45,364 nucleotides of DNA from Enteropsectra breve (taxonomy: Eukaryota > Microsporidia), in contig JALPMN010000629.1 in assembly GCA_024243835.1 (NCBI GenBank), positions 1 through 45,364 on the forward strand, in the 5' to 3' direction. Under the pieces are notes generated by a model, which saw only the letters and a list, made by a program, of their open reading frames with translations, was not told where the DNA came from and searched no databases. Positions 37,186 to 45,364 of this stretch are shown in pieces. The position numbers and the translations under genes were made by a program. The first letter of the stretch is position 1, and every line of letters starts with the position of its first letter.

Positions 37186-37552
37186 AAGTCTGAAAAAAAG
37201 TGCTAAAGAGAAATTTTTCTCATGCTAAATAAGCTAATTTTAAAAAGTTAAAGTAGGGAATACAAATAAATGGCGGCCAAGCATGATGCCATTATCAATA
37301 CAAAGAATATATAAAGCAATATGAGCTAAAGAATTGATAATATAAAACACTTAAATGTACAGTTTCAGGATTTTTATAAAGTAGCAAACTATCTTATAAA
37401 CTCATGATTACAAAAAACATAGAACAAGCAATTGTTATTAAAAAATATATGAGCAAAATAACGCTAATATAGAAATAGATTTAGTTTTTTATTTACTGTT
37501 GGAATATGCCAGAAAACTAATCAAATAAAAACAAATCTAAAACACAGACTTT
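37186..37552. other. Spacer between tandem minus-strand genes
   Basis: Strongly AT-rich with no ORF or RNA gene that I can support. It holds the 3' flank of the cysteine-rich protein gene, whose stop lies in GAATTAAAAAG, an AATTAAA-type signal. Confidence 0.5.
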
Positions 37553-38398
37553 TTAATTCAAAGCAGCAATTGGCTTAGAGATATCACATGATACGGCTAA
37601 AGTTGTGAAAATAGTGAACCTTCTTCTTAATTTTTCAAGAGTAGCTTCATTGCAGAAGTATATAGAATCTGACTGTTGAGTAAGCACTGAAGACTCGCTA
37701 GAACCCATTTGAATAACGACTTCAGAGAACTGGAGACCAGCAAACCTCTTCTTGTACCAGAGCATTTCAGCATAGATGGAAGTCTCGTCATATCTGTCGA
37801 GGAATGAGTAGTCCCCAGGTAACTTGTGAACGCTGGTAGCCATTTCATTCAGCCTCTCCATACCCTTTACCTGGAGCAGACCTCTGCACAAATGGGGATC
37901 AGTTGCGTTGCAGGCCACAGTCAGCTTGGTGAATTTAAACATGTTGTGCATTGCAATTGCTGTGAAGTTCAAAAGATCTTGTTCACAGAACTGGAGCTTA
38001 GTGGAGCACTTGAAAATAATTTTTATGATTTCAGTTGATCTTTCATTTACACAGCCAACATCTGGTGTTCTTCTCTGGATGGTTGCAATAGCGCCTCTGA
38101 TAAACTTCTCTTCATTTAGTAAGTTGCAGTCATCGTGGCGAGTGATGGTAATAAATGCCTTGCTTGGAGCAATGCATGCGCAGCAGCTGTTGGTTACGTA
38201 CTTACGGTAGCACTCAATTATGTCGCCGTTTATAAATGTGTTGCAGACTGTTACTCTTTTAAGGCAAGGAAGTGCGCTGCAGTTCAAGGTTGTTTTGTTT
38301 GATTTGCAGACCACTGAGGCATTATTTCCTGAATCAATGTATGCAGCAACTTTTCTGAATGCTGTTGCAATCAGGAAAATGGCAGAAGGACCAAACAT
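37553..38398 (-). CDS. Secreted cysteine-rich orphan protein, 281 aa
   Basis: Not recognised. The N-terminus MFGPSAIFLIATAFRKVAAY looks like a signal peptide, though with a Lys/Arg pair near its end it could also be a short anchor. The mature part contains 16 cysteines, most in the first half, including a CCAC cluster at about 70-73 (TNSCCACIAPS). An even number suits disulfides in the secretory pathway. Several N-x-S/T sites occur (NAS, NKT, NCS, NFT, NAT). The C-terminal half is cysteine-poor until the final two. No membrane segment follows. A TATATAA box sits about 21-27 bases before the ATG, suggesting strong or staged expression. A spore-wall, polar-tube-associated or host-exposed protein is plausible, but nothing in the sequence proves it. 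Confidence 0.75.
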   Translation of the reverse strand: MFGPSAIFLIATAFRKVAAYIDSGNNASVVCKSNKTTLNCSALPCLKRVTVCNTFINGDIIECYRKYVTNSCCACIAPSKAFITITRHDDCNLLNEEKFIRGAIATIQRRTPDVGCVNERSTEIIKIIFKCSTKLQFCEQDLLNFTAIAMHNMFKFTKLTVACNATDPHLCRGLLQVKGMERLNEMATSVHKLPGDYSFLDRYDETSIYAEMLWYKKRFAGLQFSEVVIQMGSSESSVLTQQSDSIYFCNEATLEKLRRRFTIFTTLAVSCDISKPIAALN

Positions 38399-38418
38399 AA
38401 GGTTTACTTTGTATTAGT

Positions 38419-38425
38419 TTATATA
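38419..38425 (-). promoter_or_regulatory. TATA box upstream of the cysteine-rich protein
   Basis: The minus strand reads CTATATAAAC, with TATATAA at 38419-38425, about 21-27 bases before the ATG. It is the cleanest TATA box next to a protein gene here, and this gene lacks the CCC element. Confidence 0.5.
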
Positions 38426-39494
38426 GCTTTAAAATGATCAAACAAATCATTAATTAATCAGTAAACAAACATGTCTTACTTCTCACTAAGAAAGGAATAG
38501 AAACGCAAAGAAAAGATAAAATAGGGCATTGGAATGTTTGATATGTGTTTTTATTCCAGTCTTCTTTGCAATGGCTATTCCCTGCGGTCTTTCTTAGGCA
38601 AAGCTCTAATATTTATAAACAATGTTACAAATGAAAAAAACGGAGAGGAATGAACTAAATAGCACGGGGCCGTGATTCATCTTCATTGTTTTAAATTATG
38701 CATATGCGATAGTATTTTAGCCAAAGACTACTCATTGCTTATATATTGAGCACAACTTCATTTTGCAAAGCTTATATGACTTTATATTTCAAAAAGGCAT
38801 TACAGCTCGATTTATATGCTATTTTTAAATACTTTCACGAGTAGCTTAAATGATAACATAAGTACTTTTATACATAATCAGAAACCGAATATATATGTGG
38901 AATTCACAATATAAACAGCAGGGCAAAGTGATGCCAAAAGATGTCCTTTACACCACTCTTATTTATATGCAAAGTATCAAATCCCCTGATAAACAAGCCG
39001 CTATAAATAAATATTGGAAGAAAAGAACGAATTTCTGTGCAAGTCTGATATTTTCGATTCATGTCTAATTAATTTTAAAGTATCGACCAGTGCAGGAAAA
39101 ATCATCGGCAACAGGTCATCTTCCTTTATCACATACCAAAATTATTTAGATAACTGTAAAGAATTACATAGCACTTTATACATTAACGCTTTCAATTAGC
39201 TTTTTTTTAATTTTAATAACTCGGCATGAGCAGTCATGTTCACCTGGACGGCCAAAATAATATGCGGATTCAAGGCTACGCTAACCGGCCTAATTTTGAG
39301 AGTTTTTTTACATTTATTGATATACAGTCAAAAATATAGTTTATCAAGGAAATTTTACTGTGCTATAACCAAAACCACTAGAAAATAAAACCTGCAATAC
39401 AACAATAGTCAAACAAAAAAAAACCCCGTGCACTTGTGGTATAAAAGGGACAAAGATATAACGGTATGAAAAGGCTTCTAAACACCATAAAATT
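38426..39494. other. Long spacer without a recognised gene
   Basis: About 1.07 kb, AT-rich. It contains a small CACGG-GG-CCGTG palindrome at 38663-38674 and a richer stretch at about 39236-39292 (CCTGGACGGCC and ACCGGCC) without an assignable structure. Only random short ORFs are present. Confidence 0.45.
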
Positions 39495-41738
39495 TTATTC
39501 TCGCGTGACTCTAACAATATTCTCATTCATAAAGCGGAATCCTGCGGCTTGTAGCTCAGCAGACTCGAAGAATGCATTTGGGACCGATATTCCGCTCATT
39601 TTGCAACGGGCAACAAGCTCTTTTTTACTTACATTATTGTTTCCCAATGTCTCACTTTTTTCCGAGACCATTGATTTCAGCATGTACACAACCAGGTCAT
39701 TTGTATTTTCATCGAGGTATTTACTTAATTTCTTTCTCAGATGCTTTGCAACAGAGAATTTCTGTGCTGAGAAGAAGGAGTCCAGTGTCAGTCTGATCGC
39801 ACATTCGATATCTTCTTTTGCCACGTAGTTTCTCAGACGCAGCTTTGCAAAGCCCTCACTTATTCTGATGATGGACTCGACATGCCTTACTGTGATTGGA
39901 ACTCCTGAATTTAGACTTTCTTTACGAAGATCAGTATAGAGCTTTGATATTTTTTTGAAATCGATTTCAGTCATAAGCGGATGTATGTTATTTTTGGCAT
40001 AAAACAGGTACTTACGCAGTAATTCTTGTGATATGGTTCTGCCTGACGTGCTTTTCTTGTGACTTTCGTCGTTGCTCTGCATGTTCCCCAAAATAAACTC
40101 AGCCATCGTTTTATCGTTAATCGTGTCAATTTCGTCTTTGATTACACAAAGAACATCAAATCTCGAAACTATCGGATCACTTAGATTGATGTTCTGGGAG
40201 AATGAGAGAGACTGATTATATTTTCCACGTATTGGATTTGCTGCAGCAATCACGGAGCATCTGGCATGGAGTGACGCAACGATACCAGCCTTGGATATTG
40301 AAATACTCTGCTGCTCCATTGCCTCGTGTATCGCAACCCTGTCGTTTTCTCCCATTTTGTCAAACTCATCGATCAGGCATATCCCGTTGTCTGCCAGAAC
40401 CAGAGCACCGCCCTCGAGCACCCACTCCTTCAGTGCCGGATCTCTGCGTACGCTCGCAGTAAGTCCGACGCTGCTCGATCCCTGGCCCGTCGCAAGTATC
40501 GCCCTTCCACTGAGCTCCTGCACGTATCTCAAAAACTGTGACTTCGCTGTTCCTGGGTCACCCATAAGAAGCACATTGATGTCTCCCCTGATCCTCATGC
40601 TTTCTTTTATTTTGCACTCGCCACCCACCATTGCAACAAGAATGGCCTTTTTCACATCTTCATGGCCGTATATCGAGGGTGCAAAGCTGTTCAGCAGTAT
40701 TTCCAGAACATCTGGAGACTTGCTTATTTCTCGTATCTCCTTAATATCATCATCAGTCAGGCCCAGGAGCGCGGAGCTTGACGAGTCAGAGGATGATATT
40801 TTAACTGAGCTGCACTCAATAAGCGTTGAAAACACTGGGAATCCATTCTTTATATTCAAACTGACGGAATATCCATTTTTGTAAATACCAGTGATATCAA
40901 CCTCATCACTTGGTTTGCAGCGATCAATAAGATCATCAAACATCAAGACATCTTTAGATCGAGGCAGTGAGCCTGCAGGGATTGTCCCTGGTATTTCTTG
41001 AATGGTCAGCTTCTGAAAGTCCTTGTATGTCGTTTCATACACATTCACAACAAACGGCCCACGGCCCTGGCATGCAAAACAGGTCTGTGGCTTAAGATCT
41101 TTGCCAGAAAAAGGCCCAAATGTGGCATTGCACTTCAGGCACGTGTACTTAAGCAGGCTATACATTGAAAATATCGCAGAGCGGCGTGTCACAATTCCAC
41201 GCACGCGCACAAACTTGTTTAAATGCACGTTTTTAAGCTCTCGCAGGGATTCAGTGACAGGAAGGTCTACAATTCTTCCATGAATAGCCTTTTTGATCAT
41301 CGAATAATTCGGAAAATATCGCAGAGTTATTTTAGTGATAGCAGCATCAAGCACCTCACAGAAAACTGCTGGCTCTGTGCTCACTGACGGATACATTTGA
41401 ATATCGCTATACGAAATCTCTATAGACTCGTTGTTGGTGGAACACATCTCGCGTATGGCCTTTACATATTTTTCTTTGGCCGATATTTTCTCGACTAAAA
41501 TGCTGCACAGGCTTTCTCTTAGCTCACTCCCCTGCCCAATATGTGTGGGGAGTGTCTGTGCATATTTAATTCTGTCTTCCTCAGCTAACTCTTCGCTGGC
41601 TGAACTCATGTCATCATCCTGTAAAAATGATGATGCCTCAAGCCCATCGATATCGCTTGACTGTATCGACTCTACTGAGCTTTCATCTCTGTTTCCAGCT
41701 GGTGTCCGCCTATACATACTAGGTATAAAATTTTTCAT
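39495..41738 (-). CDS. MCM2: MCM2, replicative helicase subunit
   Basis: A 747-aa MCM AAA+ ATPase. An acidic serine-rich N-terminus (about 16-55) is the position of the Mcm2 histone-binding tail. A zinc finger has C200, C203, C220 and C223. Mcm2-specific stretches are VRVRGIVTRRSAIFSMYSLL, GRGPFVVNVYETTYKDFQKL and EIPGTIPAGSLPRSKDVLMF. The ATPase core has Walker A GDPGTAKS (393-400), Walker B LIDEFD (455-460), sensor-1 AANPIRGKYN, and arginine finger SRFD (525-528). A C-terminal winged-helix-like region follows. MCM2-7 is loaded at origins and joins GINS and Cdc45; PSF1 is also in this window. It is shorter than the ~870-900-aa Mcm2 of yeast and animals, mostly in the N-tail. The start is the ATG at 41736-41738 after AAAATTTTAAAA; the frame is open further up. 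AATAAA overlaps the TAA stop (39494-39499). Confidence 0.93.
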   Translation of the reverse strand: MKNFIPSMYRRTPAGNRDESSVESIQSSDIDGLEASSFLQDDDMSSASEELAEEDRIKYAQTLPTHIGQGSELRESLCSILVEKISAKEKYVKAIREMCSTNNESIEISYSDIQMYPSVSTEPAVFCEVLDAAITKITLRYFPNYSMIKKAIHGRIVDLPVTESLRELKNVHLNKFVRVRGIVTRRSAIFSMYSLLKYTCLKCNATFGPFSGKDLKPQTCFACQGRGPFVVNVYETTYKDFQKLTIQEIPGTIPAGSLPRSKDVLMFDDLIDRCKPSDEVDITGIYKNGYSVSLNIKNGFPVFSTLIECSSVKISSSDSSSSALLGLTDDDIKEIREISKSPDVLEILLNSFAPSIYGHEDVKKAILVAMVGGECKIKESMRIRGDINVLLMGDPGTAKSQFLRYVQELSGRAILATGQGSSSVGLTASVRRDPALKEWVLEGGALVLADNGICLIDEFDKMGENDRVAIHEAMEQQSISISKAGIVASLHARCSVIAAANPIRGKYNQSLSFSQNINLSDPIVSRFDVLCVIKDEIDTINDKTMAEFILGNMQSNDESHKKSTSGRTISQELLRKYLFYAKNNIHPLMTEIDFKKISKLYTDLRKESLNSGVPITVRHVESIIRISEGFAKLRLRNYVAKEDIECAIRLTLDSFFSAQKFSVAKHLRKKLSKYLDENTNDLVVYMLKSMVSEKSETLGNNNVSKKELVARCKMSGISVPNAFFESAELQAAGFRFMNENIVRVTRE

Positions 41739-41750
41739 TTTTAAAATTTT
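41739..41750 (-). promoter_or_regulatory. AAAATTTTAA element before the MCM2 ATG
   Basis: The minus strand reads CTAAAATTTTAAAAATG, placing AAAATTTT about four bases upstream of the start at 41738. No CCC is present. Confidence 0.4.
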
Positions 41751-42083
41751 AGAAAGCTGAAGCAAACAGCGGCGAGTTATCACTTTACCATAGATGTTCG
41801 CTGCAAGTGGATTATTTAAAGCATTACACACTAGCATGCCAATGAATACATGGCATTGTATTAGAAATAAAGAGCATCGCACGTCTTTTCAAAAATTGTT
41901 TCTTGGTAGATTTATAAGATACATTCAGAAAAGAATGGTTCTTTGACAGAGTTTCTCTTTCATGTTGGCAGAAAGGCAATCAGAACCATATGCATCGTAT
42001 GGCTAATAATTTAAGAAGCGTCCAGCTTAATATTACTATGTACTCAATGAGGCAAATAATAAAAGTCTGTTGTAACCAGACTT
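41751..42083. other. Spacer between MCM2 and the RPEL-like gene
   Basis: About 330 bases, AT-rich, no supported ORF beyond an in-frame upstream extension of MCM2 (to 41882) that has no family similarity. No RNA gene seen. Confidence 0.45.
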
Positions 42084-42467
42084 TTAATGTAGGAATAAAA
42101 TGTAAAAACAAAAATATCTAAAACTATTTATTTTTCCAATCTTACTCTGCATATAATGCCTTATCCATATATTTTCAGGCTTTAGCGAGCTAAAGACAAA
42201 ATTTGCATTACTCATCGGCACATAATCAACATGGACATAAATACTATAAGCTTCTTTTATGGAATAGTGCTTTGTGAATCGGTAAATATTCTTTTTCCTC
42301 AACTCATGAATACTGGCCCGCTTGCTTAGTTTTTTATTAAGAAACTCGCTAACCAAAATTCTTTTCCGGCATTTAGCCGCTTTGCTGGACCCTGCTACTG
42401 ATAGACGGCCAAGCCTTTCAGAATTTTCGATATATTTTGCGGTTTCATATATAATACAGTTATCCAT
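42084..42467 (-). CDS. Small basic protein with an RPEL-like actin-binding motif
   Basis: A 127-aa protein starting MDNCIIYETAKYIENSERLG. Residues about 43-62 read LNKKLSKRASIHELRKKNIY, which fits the RPEL spacing L..KL..RP...EL...NI except that the Pro is Ala. RPEL motifs bind G-actin in MRTF and Phactr proteins and occur singly or repeated in some fungal proteins. The remainder is basic and ends in an aromatic hydrophobic stretch (FRYFCFYILFLH) that could be a short tail anchor or simply a terminal beta strand. GGGGT directly before the ATG (CAGGGGTATG) is a GGG variant of the start element, and AAATTTCCCC lies about 40 bases further up. Moderate support as a gene; the function is a hypothesis. 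Confidence 0.5.
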   Translation of the reverse strand: MDNCIIYETAKYIENSERLGRLSVAGSSKAAKCRKRILVSEFLNKKLSKRASIHELRKKNIYRFTKHYSIKEAYSIYVHVDYVPMSNANFVFSSLKPENIWIRHYMQSKIGKINSFRYFCFYILFLH

Positions 42468-42644
42468 ACCCCTGCACAGCTTCGTGCAGTTAATTCGAAA
42501 AAGGGGAAATTTACGCAAAGATGCGATAATTTTTTAGTTGAGGGCTTGCATATTGGCGAAACAAATGTTTTTCCACTACCATTTCATGAAAAACGTATAT
42601 ACATTTGCTATACATGTAGTAAGCGCGTATCTTCTAAAAATAAC

Positions 42645-44777
42645 TTAGCATCTCCCGAACTTTTTATAAAGGCTTTTGAGATTGGAAATAAGTGAGCATG
42701 ATCTCAGAAGCTTTTCGGTTCCAACCACATCAGTTTTAATAGAGTTAAACAGCTTCCCATCAATAGTCTCGGTGCTGTATATTTCGGCAATCCCCTCGGC
42801 AGTCCTTTTTAATGTTTCGTATTCACCCGAAAAATCCAGCGCAAATGCATCCCATCGTATACTGGTTCTCTCGTAAATAACTGGGGCTTGAACTATTTTA
42901 CCGTTTTCTATACAGAGCCCAAAGTACTCCTTAAGCATCTCATGCAGATTTGTGTGAAGCTCCGTCTGTATGGCATCGACGGGACTGCTCTTCAGGTTGC
43001 CAAAACAGTGTAGTATTTTCTGGTAAAACCCCTCTTTAAGAAATGTTTTGGTATCGATAGAAATTAAATTCATATGAGACTGGGCTATTATCTTGGATCC
43101 ATATATTCCCACGTACACAAGGTTTTTAAAAAATTCAGAATCTACATCGATTATCTCTGAAATAAGCGTCTGAAGCGACAGCAGTGAAAATATCCGTTTT
43201 CGCGACAGTGCTGACCCTACCACGTACGTATCATGAAGCGTTTCTTGTTTTGGGTCAGTATATATTTTCATTTCATTTTGCAATCGGCTTTGTACAAATG
43301 TTCTTTGAAGGCTCCTAGACGCGTCCTCGTTGATCTCACGTTGCAATCCCGTTTCATTTTCGCCGATAACTCTGAATTTTTTACTCTGAGCTTCAATACC
43401 GAAGGTCAGTACCTCCTTTGCAGCAGGCTTCGTGTTATAAGCACATTCATCATCATAAGCCAATTTACCAGATTTTGCATTGTTAGAGTTTTCTAGATCG
43501 CTTTCTTTTTGATATTGTTGAAGAAACTCATTTTTGAGGCTGCTGTTTTCTGCTTCCGGCAGCAATGCACCATCCAAGATAAAGTTTGATACGATACCAT
43601 CCTCAAATTCTGAATTCGCGTTTTCAGCGGCCATACTACTGCATATGTTGGTGCTAAAGGGGCGTGTGTTTTGTGTGAGCATTGATGCAGCATCTTCTTT
43701 CCCCTGCAGGCGCACATCAAGCTCCAATAGTATTTTATCGTATATGCTAGAATCGTCAATATATACCTCAGCCTTCCCTGGATGGACGTTTACATCAGCG
43801 AACGATGCAAAAAGCTCAATGTATATAAACGGGTGCTGCTTCGCTTTCAGCAAATGCCTGAACTTGTGCATTGCTTGCCTTTTGAAGGATTCATTCTCTA
43901 CTAGCCTGTTATTGACAAAAAGGATAAATTTGTATTTTTTGAAATATAATAGCCTATTCGAAAAGAACATGAGTCCATGCTCTGTGACAAGCGTTTCTAG
44001 ATTTTGCCTATTTTCTTCCCCAATGAATGTTGCAATTATAAAGTCTTTTTTGTTCTCGAGAACTGCACTGTTAATTATTTCTTGCTTAGCGTGATCCTTC
44101 AGATGCATTGGCTGGATGTGCAGTCTGGAGTACAGGTCCGTCACATTTCTTGTCCTTGCTGCCCTGCAAATTATTTTTTTGCCAGACACAGACAGTTCAA
44201 TTGAGCTCCATATCGCAGCATATACCTTGACAAGTTCCACACATCGCATATATTCATGTTTATTTTTATAGAAATACTCTTTTCTTATTGTATTGTTGAA
44301 GAAAATATCTCTGGCGGTTATTCTTGTTCCATGCCCTTCGAAGGCAATTTTCTTGAGCGCAGTAAGAGAGGACGCTGCGTACTCTGCCATATAGCCGGTT
44401 TCAGCTAGTTTTGTCTTGCTTTCGACGATTAGATGGCTAACGATGCTGACTGAATGCAGTGCCTCGCCTCTAAAACCAAAAGAGCCTTTGTAACGCCCGC
44501 AGCGCTTTAAGTCCTCAAAGGATGTTATCTTGGATGTGTAGTGCTCGAGACACAGGCTTTCATAGTCCTCTTTATCGATCCCTGATCCATTGTCGCAAAC
44601 TGAAATTTCTCCAAGCTCGGCAGAAAGCTCCACATGGATTGAAGTCGAGCCCGCGTCAATACTGTTTTCCAGAAGTTCCTTTATAATATTGTATGGTGAA
44701 ATGATTACTTCACCCGCTGAAATTTGCGAAATTATCGTGTCTGGGAGTTTTTTAATCATGGGCTTCTGCTTAGACAT
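42645..44777 (-). CDS. MLH1: DNA mismatch repair protein MLH1
   Basis: A 710-aa MutL homologue. The GHKL ATPase has ISQISAGEVIISPYNIIKEL, ELLENSIDAG with the Mg-binding Asn38, DNGSGID (62-68) and GFRGEAL (101-107). A transducer-like domain follows to about 340, with LFVNNRLVE and VNVHPGKAEVY. A polar linker runs to about 525. The C-terminal dimerisation domain includes FYQKILHCFGNL and ends in YKKFGRC, which matches the MLH1-specific C-terminal FERC (here FGRC), so MLH1 is preferred over PMS1; no DQHA(X)2E(X)4E endonuclease motif is seen, also as expected for MLH1. MLH1 pairs with PMS1 for post-replicative repair and with MLH3 in meiosis. The start at 44777 is where homology begins, after CAATTTTTGTCT. 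Confidence 0.85.
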   Translation of the reverse strand: MSKQKPMIKKLPDTIISQISAGEVIISPYNIIKELLENSIDAGSTSIHVELSAELGEISVCDNGSGIDKEDYESLCLEHYTSKITSFEDLKRCGRYKGSFGFRGEALHSVSIVSHLIVESKTKLAETGYMAEYAASSLTALKKIAFEGHGTRITARDIFFNNTIRKEYFYKNKHEYMRCVELVKVYAAIWSSIELSVSGKKIICRAARTRNVTDLYSRLHIQPMHLKDHAKQEIINSAVLENKKDFIIATFIGEENRQNLETLVTEHGLMFFSNRLLYFKKYKFILFVNNRLVENESFKRQAMHKFRHLLKAKQHPFIYIELFASFADVNVHPGKAEVYIDDSSIYDKILLELDVRLQGKEDAASMLTQNTRPFSTNICSSMAAENANSEFEDGIVSNFILDGALLPEAENSSLKNEFLQQYQKESDLENSNNAKSGKLAYDDECAYNTKPAAKEVLTFGIEAQSKKFRVIGENETGLQREINEDASRSLQRTFVQSRLQNEMKIYTDPKQETLHDTYVVGSALSRKRIFSLLSLQTLISEIIDVDSEFFKNLVYVGIYGSKIIAQSHMNLISIDTKTFLKEGFYQKILHCFGNLKSSPVDAIQTELHTNLHEMLKEYFGLCIENGKIVQAPVIYERTSIRWDAFALDFSGEYETLKRTAEGIAEIYSTETIDGKLFNSIKTDVVGTEKLLRSCSLISNLKSLYKKFGRC

Positions 44778-44789
44778 AGACAAAAATTG
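44778..44789 (-). promoter_or_regulatory. CAATTTTTGTCT element touching the MLH1 ATG
   Basis: The minus strand has CAATTTTTGTCT immediately before ATG, related to the AAATTTTTGTG elements of RRP3 and PSF1. Confidence 0.4.
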
Positions 44790-45364
44790 CAATGAAATAT
44801 TGAAGTGGAGGTAAAAGCATTTTATTGGCACATTTAAATACAATGATTGCTTTAAGCAGGGTTTTACGTACATGGATGCATCATAGCATCAAAATTACCA
44901 AAAAAGAAGTGCAATATCGATACTGGTCAACCAAGATCAGACGAAATGAAGTGTGTAATTTGCCTTTTTAATTGCAAAAATTGTTTTTCTAGAACTGTTG
45001 TATTATAGCGATATGATAGTTACAATACAGTTATGGTTACTTTTCACTTTTCCGACAAGAATAATAAAACTGTATGTCATTGAATGAATACATGGCATAC
45101 ATGCACAAAAAATGATTGCTGTGTCTAGCAGGAGAATAAAAATAATTCAGTCCAGTAATCTTTTAGCATAACTTTGAAGTATAGTTAATTTAATCAATGA
45201 GAGAGAAAAGTGTTTGAGAAACTATCAAGTATAAGGCATACAGTAGTGGCGGTAGAAAACCGGACACCCTGTTTAGGGCCAGCCATGAACTCTCAGAGGT
45301 AGCAACCTTGTGAATTACATGCATTAAATTGTTACAAAACTTATTTTAACCATTATTTTATGAG
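44790..45364. other. Terminal spacer, no recognised gene
   Basis: AT-rich sequence to the window end. A richer stretch at about 45245-45315 contains CCCTGTTTAGGG, able to form a small hairpin, but no RNA class or ORF is supported. Confidence 0.4.

Noticed and set aside
40291..40884. 197-codon plus-strand frame inside MCM2
   Set aside because: Antisense of the MCM AAA+ core, with the Ser/Pro/Leu-rich composition typical of shadow frames.
1..45364. CRISPR arrays, insertion sequences, transposon or viral genes
   Set aside because: No spaced direct repeats, terminal inverted repeats, transposase, integrase or reverse transcriptase motifs were seen on either strand.

Overview
The window reads as a nuclear contig from a microsporidian, or a very closely related reduced fungal lineage. 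Twenty protein genes can be supported. Each is an uninterrupted ORF, and all the recognisable proteins are eukaryotic and fungal-like: TFIID, GINS, MCM, Smc5/6, cytoplasmic dynein, Yth1 and RPS23. Many are shorter or more divergent than their yeast counterparts. 3' ends look very compact, with AATAAA overlapping or abutting stop codons. Many starts are preceded within a few bases by CCC, and often by an AAATTT-type element 5-30 bases further up, which resembles the short start-proximal signals described for microsporidia. Genes cover about 31 kb of 45 kb, so this is a species with fairly large AT-rich spacers rather than an ultra-compact Encephalitozoon-type genome. I cannot name the genus.

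Layout. 1-10391: the 3' part of TAF1 (+), then a minus-strand run of a small basic protein, a 772-aa low-complexity protein, the DEAD-box helicase Rrp3/DDX47 and an MscS-type channel. 10884-15606: plus-strand Rho-type GTPase, GINS subunit Psf1 and a NASP/Sim3-type histone chaperone. 16086-22770: a small membrane protein (-) head-to-head with Yth1 (+), then RPS23, a MAGE-domain Nse3 and a Vrg4-like nucleotide-sugar transporter. 23124-32753: one 9.6-kb minus-strand gene for a shortened cytoplasmic dynein heavy chain. 33565-37160: convergent FAD glycerol-3-phosphate dehydrogenase (+) and a GPAT3/4-like acyltransferase (-). 37553-44777: a minus-strand run of a cysteine-rich secreted protein, MCM2, a small protein with an RPEL-like motif, and MLH1.

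How the genes relate. There is no operon logic. The set is mostly core nuclear information processing: transcription start (TAF1), replication licensing and the CMG helicase (MCM2, Psf1), chromatin (NASP), repair (MLH1, Nse3), mRNA 3' ends (Yth1), and ribosome assembly and translation (Rrp3, RPS23). A second group covers transport, signalling and lipid or glycerol-3-phosphate use. The most interesting signals are a shared start-proximal promoter code, poly(A) signals fused to stop codons, two candidate structured RNAs in spacers, the stripped-down dynein motor with an in-frame minisatellite, a Rho GTPase without a CaaX box, and several lineage-restricted orphan proteins. No tRNA, rRNA, mobile element or CRISPR array was recognised.
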